Of a stretch of DNA of 64,000 nucleotides, positions 23,366 to 34,711 are shown piece by piece. Numbering within the stretch: the stretch's first letter is position 1; each line of letters opens with the position of its first letter. The position numbers and the translations under genes were made by a program. Source of the DNA: Oxytropis ochrocephala (lineage: Eukaryota; Streptophyta; Magnoliopsida; Fabales; Fabaceae); assembly GCA_020916435.1 (NCBI GenBank), contig CM037095.1:52925760-52989759 (forward strand). Reading direction: 5' to 3'. The notes beneath the pieces were generated by a model. That model saw only the letters and a list, made by a program, of their open reading frames with translations, was not told the origin of the DNA and did not search any database.

Positions 23366-23384
23366 CCTTGCTCTGATTACCAAA
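23366..23384 (-). promoter_or_regulatory. tRNA-Met primer-binding site, unit C
   Basis: Minus strand TTTGGTAATCAGAGCAAGG adjoins the LTR end. Confidence 0.75.
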
Positions 23385-24175
23385 TGATGGCCTCCTTGTT
23401 GTAGAAATTGGCCAATAGCTTGATTTTCAATATAGATTCTGGTTGACACTTAGGTTTGGTATAAAATGAATGTGGTGAATTTTGTGGTTTATATGATGAT
23501 GAATTTAGGAACAGGTTTAAAATAAGAGAATAAAATGGATGTTTAGATTAGGGGCACCACCTTGGTCTAATCCAAGACAAGGATAAGACTATGAGGGTAA
23601 GGACCACCACAAGAAACCTGTTTTCTTGATAAGATCAAATAATGGTTCAATCCAAAACCAAAGAGCAAAAGCTCTCAATTTCATACAAAGTGACTTTTGA
23701 CTAAAATTCTTGTTATTCCATTCAACTACCTTACACCCCCTTTGTAGTAAGTGGAGTGCTTGTTGTTACAAAGAAGGAAGACCAAAAGTTATTACAAGTT
23801 TGTAGCTATGAAATTCAAAATATGCTAGTTGGAATCCTAAGCTAATGTAATAAAGTCATTTACAAGCAATCCAAGACTAGGAACAGTTACAAAAACACCA
23901 CTTAATTAAAATTACACTCCATAATGCCCCAATAATGAGGTGTTATAACTCATTGGTTTTGATTGTCATTCAAGTCCTGTAACTCCTTGTAACTCTTTGG
24001 TTTTGATTATCATTCAAGTCTTGTAACTCCTTGGCTTTGAGGAAACAATTATTGATTCCTTCATCACATATGGAATATGTGCATACTTCACCACTTGAAG
24101 CGGATTCAACACACTAAAAACAATAAATACTCAGTGCATTGTTTCCAAATATATCAAGTGGTCACATGCACTTTC
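23385..24175 (-). mobile_element. LTR of short gypsy derivative, unit C
   Basis: Follows the unit B LTR over its length, ending GGAGGCCATCA at 23385. About 50 bp at its beginning, including the first TGATGACACC, are deleted near 24172. Polyprotein-tail sequence precedes it, so another unit once lay upstream. Confidence 0.75.
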
Positions 24176-24292
24176 ATTCTCTGCTTTTTCGAGAGAATTC
24201 GACCTTGAGTTGCTTACTCCAATACCTCCAAGGTCAAACATAAGTCTATAGAACCCATCAAATGCAACTTTCACAATAAGGAAATTTCTAAA
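24176..24292 (-). pseudogene. Gypsy polyprotein tail upstream of unit C LTR
   Basis: Minus strand gives FDGFYRLMFDLGG and SNSRSNSLEKAENE, the same tail as at 10352. It stops at about 24292, where CACTA-2 sequence begins. Confidence 0.65.
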
Positions 24293-24394
24293 TCAATATA
24301 AAATTAAGATGTTCCAAATAAACATAAAATCAATAGGGAAATTTTTGAATCAATATAATCTAATCTGAAATGTTATAACATAATCCAAATATAA

Positions 24395-26132
24395 TTAAAA
24401 ATATTCCAACTCAAAATCAACAATAACATAATCCAAGTCAATAGGGGGATGAACAGGATGATCACACTTCTTCTCATCAGACGACTCAGACGCCTCTGGC
24501 CTCAAGCTCCTATAGTACTTAAACAACCTCTCCTGCTGACGTGTATTCCTCAAGTAGTTTGCTTGCATATCTGTGATAGTCGATCCTTCTACCTTTGCGC
24601 TTTCGGCCTCCATCTTCTCTATCGTGCACTGAAATTTTGCTCTGTCTCAACTAAAGCACGAGGAGGTCGACTACTAGAGGGACCGCTGGTGTCAAAGTGA
24701 TCATCTCCAAAGTTCACAAGTGGAGCCAAGGGCCCCGCACCATACAGGTGACTCGTATTCTTCCCACCTACTGCCTTCTCCCAGTTGTGGTTTGCTAAGG
24801 CTATGATCTTGGCGGGGAGTGGACCAAGTTAGTCGGGTTCGGCTCACTGTGTCCGGATCAAACATCATCTCAGCATGTTTTTCCTATTTTGCATAACCAC
24901 AAAACATAAGCATAATTAGAACTCCATTTAAGAAAATAACATTACACAATAGAAATCAAGTTGTATATTTACCTGAGTCTTTGCGCGCTCCTCAACATAC
25001 TCTTTGTTATCCTTCCGCACATGAGTGGCTCTGTGCAGCTTAGGAAAAGTGAGAGGGCGTCCAGCCTTCTTAGTTTGTAAAAATGAAACAAATTCTCAAA
25101 TATTGGTCACTATTCGCCCTACCTAAACTAAAATAACACAAATTTTTAAAATATCTTACCAGTCTCATAGCATGTTGAGGTTGGTTGATGGAGTTGAGGC
25201 AGTGAAGCGAGCCACCCTTTTCTGAATCCCTTTCTTCTTGCATTTTTCAGCTTTCTCTTTGAACTCCTCAGTTGCCCAATGCTCATTGTATTTTTTCCAG
25301 ACTTCTTCACTCATATACTTTGGGCATTCATCTTTACACGGCAATTTGTAGAGCCATGCTAATAATTGCTTGGACATTCTAATCCAAAAATCCTCCAAAC
25401 CACCTCATCATATTACAGCAGCCAAGTCACTTTGGTTTGTATTAAACAAAATCAAAATATGTATTTTTAAATATATTAAACATTAAACAATACATTATAA
25501 TTAACAACATAGATAATGACATAATTGATACTTACTATAAACAACTTCAAACACTTATTCTTTTGCTCCTTAGTGAGGGATTTCAACTTCTCATGATAAT
25601 CTTGAAAATAAAATTTCTTAATGACATGAGTGATCGCTCGTGAAGCAGTCGTCGATTTAACAAACCCACATAGTGAAATTGTTGCATAATTAACAAGCAT
25701 ATATACGCATCAAACAATGAATTTAAATTAAAAAAAAAGGAAAACAATACTTATGCATCGGGGTCAGCATCATCATGTACATCATCCTGTACGGGCTGAG
25801 AATGCACCTCGGGTGTAGGCATAGATAACCCGATCGGTGTACTCATATACCCAGGATGTTGTAGAGGTGGGCCCATAGGATGCGGTAGAGGTTGGCCCAT
25901 ATGTTGCTGTAGAGGTGGGCCCATATATCCGGTTGGTGTGGCCATAAGATCTTTGATGTGGGCCCATAAAATACCCATAGGATGCTAATGTGTGGCCATA
26001 GGATGATGATGTGCCAGATGGATTTATAGGATACAAATTAGAACCGGTGGGAGAATCACCACGCGGTGGGGCAACTGGAGCGGAATGTGAAGTCACAACT
26101 CCTCCAGCAGCAATGGTGGTCTGGGGCAGCAT
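24395..26132 (-). pseudogene. Transposase_24 / PttA-type CACTA accessory protein, broken
   Basis: Gene order and motifs identify the second CACTA protein. The N-terminal part is a Gly/Ser/Tyr/Pro-rich section with degenerate SYGPTST repeats (26132-25751). A helical part carries KSTTASRAITHVIKKFYFQD (25700-25476). The Transposase_24 block reads CPKYMSEEVWKKYNEHWATE and EFKEKAEKCKKKG (25330-25225), then AGRPLTFPKLHRATHV (about 25060). The tail includes ALANHNWEKAVGGKN and PLAPLVNFGDD (24800-24690) and a Glu/Ser-rich end (24613-24395). The family binds element ends with TNP2. Stops and probable introns break the frame. Confidence 0.72.
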
Positions 26133-26258
26133 CGTATACCTATCACTGGGTACCTCATGTTTTCGATTACGCCTCCTCGCCTATTGTATCCTTTTCCCCT
26201 TATCTCTCGGTTGGTCAGAACCTCCTCCTGGATCCATATCTATGAAAAATGAAACACA

Positions 26259-26262
<4 letters not shown>

Positions 26263-26303
<41 letters not shown>
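26263..26303. repeat. (TA)n microsatellite in CACTA-2
   Basis: About 20 TA units in an intron-like spacer between the two transposon genes. Confidence 0.9.
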
Positions 26304-26307
<4 letters not shown>

Positions 26308-26473
26308 TTAGATGAACAAGCAACTAGATTTAGGGATTTAAAGACAAAACACATAATTATATATATAAATTTAAAGACCACAATAACAATAATGATAAAT
26401 GAAATGTGATATATATTAATAATTAAAATTTGATGAACAAACAACTAGATCCATGGGATTAATACTAATCAAA

Positions 26474-29400
26474 CTAATCAAATTCTTCATATTTTTCATC
26501 TTCTATGTCTTTAGTCTCTTCTTCATCTTGTTCATCTTCTTCATATTCTCCAATTTCTTCTTCTAATACTGGTTGAACTTCTTCAAGATGAAGTCGATCT
26601 TCACATAAGGTATCAATTGGTTCAACTTCAATTACCTCATTGACACCTGGCATTTCATCCACTTGATAAGGAACCTCATCCCTCACATCAGTGGCTTCAA
26701 TGTGACCCCGTGGTTTTGTCTTAATTGCAACACACCATCCTCTGCGAGTTGATGGGTATGAAACATAATACACTTGTCTCAAATTTTTAGGCATGATAAA
26801 AGGATCATAAAGCTTATACCTCTTATCCATTCGAATGTCCACGGTATTACATTTTCGATTCAATTTCGTTCCCCTAACCGATGGTTCAAATCAACTGCAA
26901 TAAAACAAAACTAATCTCTTTTCATAGTCTAAATACATGTATTCAAGTTCATATATGTGTTTGATGACACCATAGTAGTCATCTTCACCTCCTCATGTTT
27001 CCCCTTTAACATATACACCACTATTAATTGTTTGTTTTCCCTCACTCCATGATTGAGTGTACAATTTTTAACCGTTAACGAGGTACGTTTGCCACTCACT
27101 AACTTCACGTAAAGGACCATTAGCTAAGTTCCTCAAGTGTTGGATTAGGAGAGTTGGTTTCGCTTCATAAACCTAAGTAATCACATATGGAAAAAATAAG
27201 TCATGTCTCAACTTTCATGAAATCACATATGTTAGACATTAAAGCATTAATTTTTGGCAAAAATACAGCTGGGGTCCTTTAAGTTATTTATTTGTAACAA
27301 GTTGTTTTTTCATATCATTTAGGTCCTTTAAGTTATTTATCGGTTTCACCGTTTCCCTTTCCATCCATTTTCGTCTAACACTGTCAAAAAAGGCTTATTT
27401 GGCAATTAAGTGATGACTTGTAAAAAAAAATTAATCCATGTCATTTTTATTTAAATTATTAAAATAATTAATCCATGTCACCTCTTGCTTCTTCTTCTTC
27501 TTCCTTCTTCGTTTTCCTTCTTCCTCCTCCAACTCTTGAGTTTGCCGCTGTAAATACGATAGATCTGAAAAAAATTGGTTTGTTGGAAATAATTGAAGAT
27601 GAGTTTGAGAAAAATCGAAAATACGAGTGTCCAATTTAGGGTTTATAATTATCCCCAATTTTGTTGCATTTCTTCTAGATCTATTGCAGGAAATTTGAAC
27701 AAAAATCAAGGACCAAATCTGAACGAAAATGATACTCAAATATGAACGAAAATAAAACTCAACTCACTGCATGCGAATCTAATCAAAAAAATTGTTTCAA
27801 ATTTGAACACACCCAACGAATCTAGGTTTTGATTTTAAACATACCCAAAATAACAGAAACTTGGATTTTAAACACACCCAAAATATCAGGAATCTAACAT
27901 TTCTACTAATAATATCATGAATTTTGGGTAATGAACTAGAAGGTATGGTTCAGTTATCAATTTTAAACTGGGCTTTGTTGCCCTTCTTGATGCTTATTTT
28001 AGGAATATGATTTTTGTAGATTGTACTTTTTCACTCAAACCGATGAGATGATGATCTTTGTCATGCAAGAGAGGCGATAATGGAAGCATAGAGGCGAGGT
28101 GATTGTGAGTTGATTCGATTAGTGCTTTGATTTGGGGTTGAAGATAGTTAATTTCTGGGTTTGGGAGTTGAAGATGGGTTGGAGGTTGAAGATGAAGATG
28201 CCACGTAGGACTCTGTTAGGGACACATCACCTGCTTTATGGCGACACATCGGCCTCGTTTGTGACAAGCTGGATTTTTTCTAACGGAAGTTCAAAAAAGC
28301 TGACGATGTAAGCGTTAGCTAACTTAAAGGACTAAGTTGAGTGCGAAAAAAAAAACATAAAGGACCAACTTGTTACAAAAAAATAACTTAAAGGACCCTA
28401 ATGTAATTTTGCCTTAATTTTATTTACTTACTCTATCCTTAAACCACAACTAAAATCTTCATGTATATGAATAGAAGATTCTTCAACGCGTATACCCTCA
28501 ACTTGTAAGAATGCACTGAAAATGAATTATCCATACTCTTTAGAATGAAAATTGATTAATGCATGATTTAACTTCATGCCTCTAAAGGTCTATATATTGA
28601 AAACCTAATTGAAGCATACTTACACAAGATATGGTTTAACTTCAGTGCAATTGATCAAGACATGAGCATGTGCTGATCTCCACTCCTTATCAGGTAACCA
28701 CTGAGTTGACTTCTTTCCCGAGGAGCGACCAGGTTTGTTAAACACAAATAAAGTGAGTGGGTGCCTATCTTCTTCAACCTCTATTTCGTTTCTATTATTT
28801 GTTGACAACATATAGTTGTTTAAATAATGAGAACAGAAATAAATTGTTTACGGTGCAAGTAAGCTGCGCAGATCAATCATTCAACTCTAGCTTTATTCTT
28901 CACCAGTCGTTTATAATCGCCCATTAATCTAAACATATGTAGGAAGCAGAGTTAACTAAACAAATAGTCGTACTAAATATGAAATTTAATTAAAATGTTG
29001 AAATTGATAATTACCTCTCAAATGGATACATCCACCTATAATGAACTGATCCACCAAGCATTGCTTCATATGCAAGGTGAACCGGGAGATGCTCCTTGGA
29101 ATCAAAGAAACCAGGAGGAAGTATTCTCTCCAACTTACAGTAAGTGGTTCTAAAACACACTTTGGCAATGAGTTAAAAGCAATTGGAAGTAAACACTCCA
29201 TGAGTGCATGACAATCATGACTTTTCATCCCATAAATCTTCCCGTTGTTCACATCTGCACATCATGCAAGATTAGAAGAACAACCATCTGACATCCTCAA
29301 TCCTTTCAACCATTGACAAACATCTTTCGCTTCTTCGGGTGTTAGACAACAATTGGCTTTGTTATTGTCTTTGGTTCTATCTTTCACATTCATCACAGTG

Positions 29401-31136
29401 TACCATATGTTGTCAAATAAATTCTTCTCAGTGTGCATAACATCGAGATTGTGTCTCAATAGATTATCTTTCCAATGGGAGATTCCAAAATGTTCTTATT
29501 TTTGTCCAGTTATGCCCCTGTCCATATCCATCCACTCAGGAGAGCACACCTACCTCCGTGAATTGTGGCAAATTCATAACTCTACTCCAGATTTCATCTG
29601 ATGTCAACAAATACAGTGGGACATTTGTTTCAACTATCCCTTTCTTGAATGCCCCCGTGTTCTTTCTAAATACATGATCAGGCGGTAATAATCTACGATG
29701 CGAGTCAAACTAAGAACTCTTTCCCCTGTACTTCAGCGTAAACGTTTTTGTGTGTTCCAAGCAGTGGGGGCATGCTAATTTACCAAGAGTCCCCCAACCA
29801 GACAACATACCATAAGCCGTGAAGTCGTTAATTGTCCACATCAATGCCGCTCTCATCAAAAAATTCTTCCTTTTTCTTTGTATCATATGTCCAAACACCC
29901 CTCAACAATCTCTTGAGATCATCAATTATAGGTTCCAAAAAGATATCAATTTTAGCTTTTGGATTGGATGGACCAAGTATCAAACAAGTCAAAAACATAA
30001 ACGGTTTAGTCATGCACTTCTCAGGAGGAATATTGTAAGGGGTAACAATGACGGGCCGTGAGGGAATAGAGGCAACGCCGATGCTTGGATGTATGGCCGG
30101 GCCATCGAGCACAAGCCAAGTCAAACATTTCGTGGGTCTGAAGGCAAAATTTGAATGCACTCGATCAAAGAGTTTCCACGCCTCACCATCAAATGGAAGG
30201 CGTAAATGTCTGAGGTATGCCTATTCTCATAATGCCACGTCATTTTTTTTTGCAAATTCAGCCGATGCAAACATTCTTTGCAACCTTAGAACTATAGGCA
30301 AATAGAACATCGACTTTACAGGAATGGGTTTATAGTTACGTTTTTCTCCTTTACGAACATGATACCTCGGCTTTCCAAAGAATCTGCACGCTTGTAGCGC
30401 CGCATTGGTTTTATCAAATTTGTTATCGTAAAACAACATGTGTGCCCATCCTCACAATAGTCAATCTTCTTATATTCCAATCCCAACTTTGAAACTAACA
30501 TTTTTTTCTTCATAATAACTTGTTGGAAAATTATCCTTATTAGGTGTCCCGTTCAACATCATTTAATCACAAAATTTAAACCCAACCCAGAAATATTGCT
30601 CATGGACTTGAGAGCTAAAAGTGTCACACACATAGATAAATTTGACTCTGGTGAGCCTACAAACAACGGTGTCTTGGCCTCTTTTAACACGCAATAAAAT
30701 CTTTGTGTTTCTTCATTTGGAGCTTCATCATGATCCCCATACTGAGGCTCATCTGGTACATTCACCCCAAAACCATCACAAATCATGCTTTCCATCGACT
30801 GAAATTTTTCATTAGATGGACCATGAAAACTATAACTGCTTCAAGCCCCTAAGTCAAAATTTGGAAGTTGTTCTCCATGGTCCTCCCAAGTAAAATAATT
30901 AGGTTTAAACCTGTTACGATACAAGTGCTCCCTGATTTCATCATCAGTACTACTAGGTACACCGTCGCAATTAAGGCATAGACATCTAACCTCCCCCCTT
31001 CCTTTTTAGCCATATCATGTTGACACGCTACCCTAATAAACTCTTCAACCCCATTTACAAAAGTTTCTTTCAAAAAAGATCTTCCCGGATATAACCGATC
31101 ATACACCCAACCACAATTAAATGGATTCCAATTCAT
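26474..31136 (-). pseudogene. TNP2-like transposase of CACTA-2, degenerate and interrupted
   Basis: From 31136 on the minus strand: N-terminal WVYDRLYPGRSFLKETFVNG, VEEFIRVACQHD; then SKLGLEYKKIDYCEDGHTCC (30510), CRFFGKPRYHVRKGEKRNYK (30380), and Transposase_21 core VTPYNIPPEKCMTK, MFLTCLILGPSNPKAKIDIF, LEPIIDDLKRLL (30060-29890), WTINDFTAYGMLSGWGTLGK, ACPHCLEHTKTF (29840-29750). DUF4218-like GMKSHDCHALMECLLPIAF follows (29230), then EWRSAHAHVLINCTEVKPYL (28690) and DUF4216-like RYKLYDPFIMPKNLRQVYYV, VAIKTKPRGHIEA (26820-26690). A Mutator-like element splits it between 28413 and 27256. Many stops; not functional. Confidence 0.87.
27256..28413. mobile_element. Mutator-like non-autonomous element inside CACTA-2 (1158 bp)
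   Basis: Left end GGCAAAAATACAGCT and right end (reverse complement) GGCAAAATTACATTA start an inverted repeat of about 48 bp, including GGTCCTTTAAGTTATTT. The 9-bp flanks TTAATTTTT (27247-27255) and TTAATTTTA (28414-28422) match at 8 of 9 positions, as expected for Mutator-type insertion. The GTCCTTTAAGTTA motif repeats inside both ends. No transposase is present. A short reading frame (27739-27431, minus) with a Lys/Glu-rich stretch is not recognisable. Confidence 0.85.
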
Positions 31137-32184
31137 CTACACACATTTAAAAAAACGCGTTAGATTCCCATAACATTCTAACCATATAACATATCAAGTT
31201 AGTGGCATTGATATTATCTCGGTGGAGATGATTTGAGCGAATATGAAGTCGGGGATAGCACAAAACCTTTTTCATCCAAGTAGTGAAGGAAGCTATTTGA
31301 ACTCCCAACCTTACCATTGTTAGTATTCTCTACTTAATTATCTCAATGGAGAAGATTTGAGCTAAATATGAGGGTGGTGAGACAACTCCTCACCCTTTTC
31401 CATCAACTACACACAATAACAACATCTAATATAGTCATCTAACCTAGGGTTAAGTCAAACATCAAAGCAACAATTTAACACAATTTCAATTTCAAAATTA
31501 ACGTACTCTTGTCAACAATTATCAATTCTGATTTAACAAACATACACTTCTCAATTAACATCTTCAAAAACATACACTTTTCATACATTATTCAAAATAA
31601 TATCAATCCTAAAGTCTAATATCAATTGAATCAATTTCTAAACAATTTCTAAAGAAATTTCAATCAAATTTCTAAACAAAAATCATATTTCAATCAAATT
31701 CCAATCAAATTTCAATCAAATTCCTAAACACTAATATCAATTTCTAAAGAAAAATTATTCCTAAACACTAATATCAATATCAATCCTAAAATCAAATCAA
31801 TCCTAAAAATAAAAATAAAAATAAAAAATAAAAACTAATCGTTTTGAGTCAAGAATCCAACGGTCTTGTGGCGGTCTAGTGACGATGCGCACTCCGGTGC
31901 AGTGATGAGAAACAAATTGTGGCTGTGGGTGAGGGAAGAGAGAAAAACCATTATAGAGAGGTAGAGAGAAGGTTCGGAGAAGAGAGAGAGAGAAGAGTGA
32001 GAAAAAACAAACCTTGGTGATGGTGGTGGAGGTGGTGGTGGCGTGGACGGTGTGGTGGTAGTGGCGAAAATGGAGAGATATGGATGGTGGTGATGTGGGT
32101 TTTGTAATAAGGAAGAGGAGTGAAATGAGTGAGAGAAGAGAAAAGATGAAGAAGAGAAGTGTTTATTGATTGACACTTAACTTA
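31137..32184 (-). other. CACTA-2 5' leader
   Basis: AT-rich spacer (31140-31840), then a GA- and GGT-rich low-complexity tract (31920-32165). Translated frames there give only His/Ser/Pro-rich peptides and are not credible genes. Confidence 0.55.
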
Positions 32185-32572
32185 ACGTTAGCGACGGATA
32201 CAATAGCGACGGATATTCAATTTAGCGAGGGATTTTGGGCCCACCAGTCAAAATGGAAAGAACGGTCAGAAGGTGCAGTAATTAGCGAGGGATTTATTAA
32301 ATTTTAAGACGGGTTTTGTGCCCACCAGTGTGACAGATTTGGTTAATGTTAGCGAGGGATTTTGAAAAAGCAAACATAGTGCGTAACATCTGTCATATAT
32401 TATAGCGAGGTATTTTAATTGTTAGCGACGGATTTTAGTTTTTTTTATTTAAAAAATATGGCGCCTCTTTAGCACGGCTATGCCTGTCGGTAATTCCCTC
32501 GCTATTGTTTCCTTAGCGGCGGACAATGATTTCCCTCGCTAATTTTCGTCGCTTATCCTACGTTTTTTGTAG
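32185..32572. repeat. Subterminal repeats and terminus of CACTA-2
   Basis: TAGCGACGGAT, TTAGCGAGGGATTTT and close variants occur at least nine times, some inverted (TTCCCTCGCTAA, about 32532), up to the terminus TTTTTTGTAGTG at 32572. These are typical binding arrays of CACTA elements. Confidence 0.85.
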
Positions 32573-33060
32573 TGATATTCTAGTACCTCCAGGGTCAAAC
32601 ATAAGTCTATAGAACCCATCAAATGTAACATTCACAATAGGGAAATTTCCAAGTCCATTGGTAGGTTTGAGTGACTTACTTCCTCTTCCGTTTCTTGGAC
32701 ATAATTAGTTTTACCAAACTCACAATTTTTTCCACTCATGAAGAGTAGTCTCCTTCATTAACTTTGTTCTTTTTCAATTCAATGGAACCCTTGCATTGTT
32801 CTTTTGGAAACATTCTACATTTGTCTCCTTGCAATGTTTTTCATGTGGAATGCCATCCACAACTTTCTTGATAACAAAATCATCAAAACTGGAAAAAATG
32901 TTAGGATTATAAAAATTTCAATAATAATATTTTTATCCTCTATTTATTTTTCATTCATTTCCTCTTTTTTTCCACTCTCTATTTCTTTTTCTTTTCACAT
33001 TTTCTCTCTATTCTATTTGATCATCTCTTGCCTCACTTGGACTCGGAGGAACAAGTATGA
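32573..33060 (-). pseudogene. Gypsy polyprotein tail and spacer, unit D
   Basis: Minus strand shows the spacer (Lys/Glu codons with stops near 32960-33000), EKNCEFGKTNYVQE and FDGFYRLMFDPGG, matching 10352-11084. It abuts the CACTA-2 terminus at 32572. Confidence 0.65.
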
Positions 33061-33505
33061 TCCTTTACCATGATGTACAAAAGAATATTTGTTGGTATGC
33101 CCTTCATAACTAGCCCTCTTATCAACTCGCCAAGGCCCCTCCCTAACAATACATGACTAGCCTCCATAGGCAACACACAACACATCATTACATCCTCATA
33201 CCTACCAATTGTAAAGCACACCTCAACTTGTTCATTCAGAATTATTTCAACACTATCATTAAGTCATTGGAGTTTGTAAGGCTTAGGGTGAGGTTTAGTT
33301 ACCAAAATGAAGTGTAGAAACTAAACGCGTGCTAGCAATTAGTAAAACTTCATCCATCAATAATTAGGGAACATACATTTCCTTGCACTACATATCTTGT
33401 TTGAAAGATATTCTCTCTTTCAGTTGTATCCTCCTCCTTCATGAAATTTCCCGACAACCTCCTCACCATGAGAAGTTCACCACTAGTAATTTCATCTTCA
33501 CTCAT
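33061..33505 (-). pseudogene. Gypsy protease remnant, unit D
   Basis: ATG 33505 begins MSEDEITSGELLMVRRLSGN and continues TTERENIFQTR. The catalytic site reads IIDG then a stop in place of the second Gly. Further on come LTLSL-like damage, then VCFTIGRYEDVMMC and PMEASHVLLGR. No gag precedes it, and no RT follows; the frame passes into the Lys/Glu spacer. Confidence 0.78.
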
Positions 33506-33587
33506 TTTTTTCTAAGAAGTCAAACAATAAACATAGTAAACATGACCTGGAATTACTTGAACAAATTAAGGCCCAATTCAAACATTG

Positions 33588-33601
33588 CTCTGATTACCAA
33601 A
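33588..33601 (-). promoter_or_regulatory. tRNA-Met primer-binding site, unit D
   Basis: Minus strand TTTGGTAATCAGAG directly after the LTR. Confidence 0.7.
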
Positions 33602-33947
33602 GGATGGCCTCCTTGTTGTAGAAATTGGCATTAGCTTGATTTCAATATAGATTCTGGTTGGCACTTGAGTTTTTGTATTTACGGTATAAAATGGATGAAA
33701 AATGGGGAAAGGGATGTGATGAATTTGGTGGTTTATGTGATGATGAATTTAGGAACGGGTTCAAAACAAAAAAAAAAAGAGAAGAAAATGGTGTTTAGGT
33801 TAGGGGCACCACTTGAAGTGGATTAAACACACCAAAAACAATAAATACTTAGTGTCTTGTTTCCAAATATATCTATTGGTGACATGCACTTTATTCAATT
33901 AAAATAAAATTAAAAATGGACATCATACCCATGGTAGGTTGTCATCA
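33602..33947 (-). mobile_element. LTR of short gypsy derivative, unit D (346 bp, internally deleted)
   Basis: Starts TGATGACAACCTACC at 33947 and ends at 33602. About 500 bp present in the unit B LTR are missing (junction near 33811). Its upstream flank is not polyprotein tail, so this is the outer end of the concatemer. Confidence 0.75.
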
Positions 33948-34647
33948 CATGACTTCACTTGATGTGGTTGTCTCTCAATGAGAAACCCTCAACAGATAGA
34001 TTTGCATCTCTGATGAAGGAATCAACATCTAGAATTCATATGTATCTATAAAAGGCATATAAAAAATTTGGAGAAAGTTGACGAGACTATTTCAAATCAA
34101 GATATACAAGCTATTCAGCATCGTTCAAACACTCCAACAAAAACACTTATGCACCGGGAAGGAAAATATTCATTGAAGTAACGACACAAGTACCCTTCCT
34201 GACTCCGAGCTTAAATGCTTAGTCACGGGACGCGGAATAAGTCCACAGCGACTTCAAGACCTTAGCCTCGCGCAAACCGGCCTCATCTTCGAGCACTTGC
34301 CTTCTCCCAAACTTGAGCTTCGATGTTGATTCGGGACCGAGGAAGAAGTCAACAGCGGCTTCGACCCTTCTTGACTTCGAGCTTAAATGCTCAGTTAAGA
34401 TTTATTTGACTCCGAGCTTAAATGCTCAATCAAGATTTACTTGACTCCAAGCTTAAATGCTCAGTCAAGCTTTCGTAAAGACCCACAGCGGTCCCGAAAT
34501 CAACCCCCGAGAATCCATTGGAGGTCCAAGGTTACTAATAAATCCAAAAAGACGAGGGGAATTCGAGTCATCCGACAAAACGACATCAGCGAAAGATACT
34601 CAAGCCGAGCTCATCCCCTGTGGTCCGACCTCGACTTGGGGGGCCAC
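33948..34647 (+). mobile_element. Tat-type gypsy relic: 3' internal region
   Basis: No coding domain is recognisable. The segment ends with a polypurine tract CTTGGGGGGCCAC (34635-34647) before an LTR start TGTTCCAGACTGGG, like the tracts of Tat-1 and Tat-2. It contains hairpin-type tandem repeats (34200-34468). Confidence 0.55.
34200..34468. repeat. 35-bp tandem repeats with hairpin symmetry in Tat relic
   Basis: Units start at 34371, 34406 and 34441 (exact 35-bp period), with another at 34200. Each has outer arms TTGACT/AGTCAA, a 2-base bulge, inner arms GAGC/GCTC and a TTAAAT loop. Some arm positions have changed. Confidence 0.75.
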
Positions 34648-34711
34648 TGTTCCAGACTGGGCTCAAAGCCCAATTTGTCAAAAAAGGAATCACCGCCTAA
34701 CACTGGGCCAA

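Larger units (their letters stand above)
24293..32572 (-). mobile_element. CACTA (En/Spm) DNA transposon 2, 3' end not found
   Basis: On the minus strand the element begins at 32572 with CACTACAAAAAACG, then subterminal repeats, a purine/GGT-rich leader, TNP2 and a Transposase_24-type second gene. That is the standard CACTA order. No matching CACTA terminus is visible near 24293, so the 3' end is truncated or rearranged. A Mutator-like element is inserted at 27256-28413. The host on both sides is the short gypsy derivative. Confidence 0.82.

Noticed and set aside
31835..32176. His/Ser/Pro-rich minus-strand frame as a first exon
   Set aside because: Low-complexity leader of CACTA-2 with no homology I recognise.
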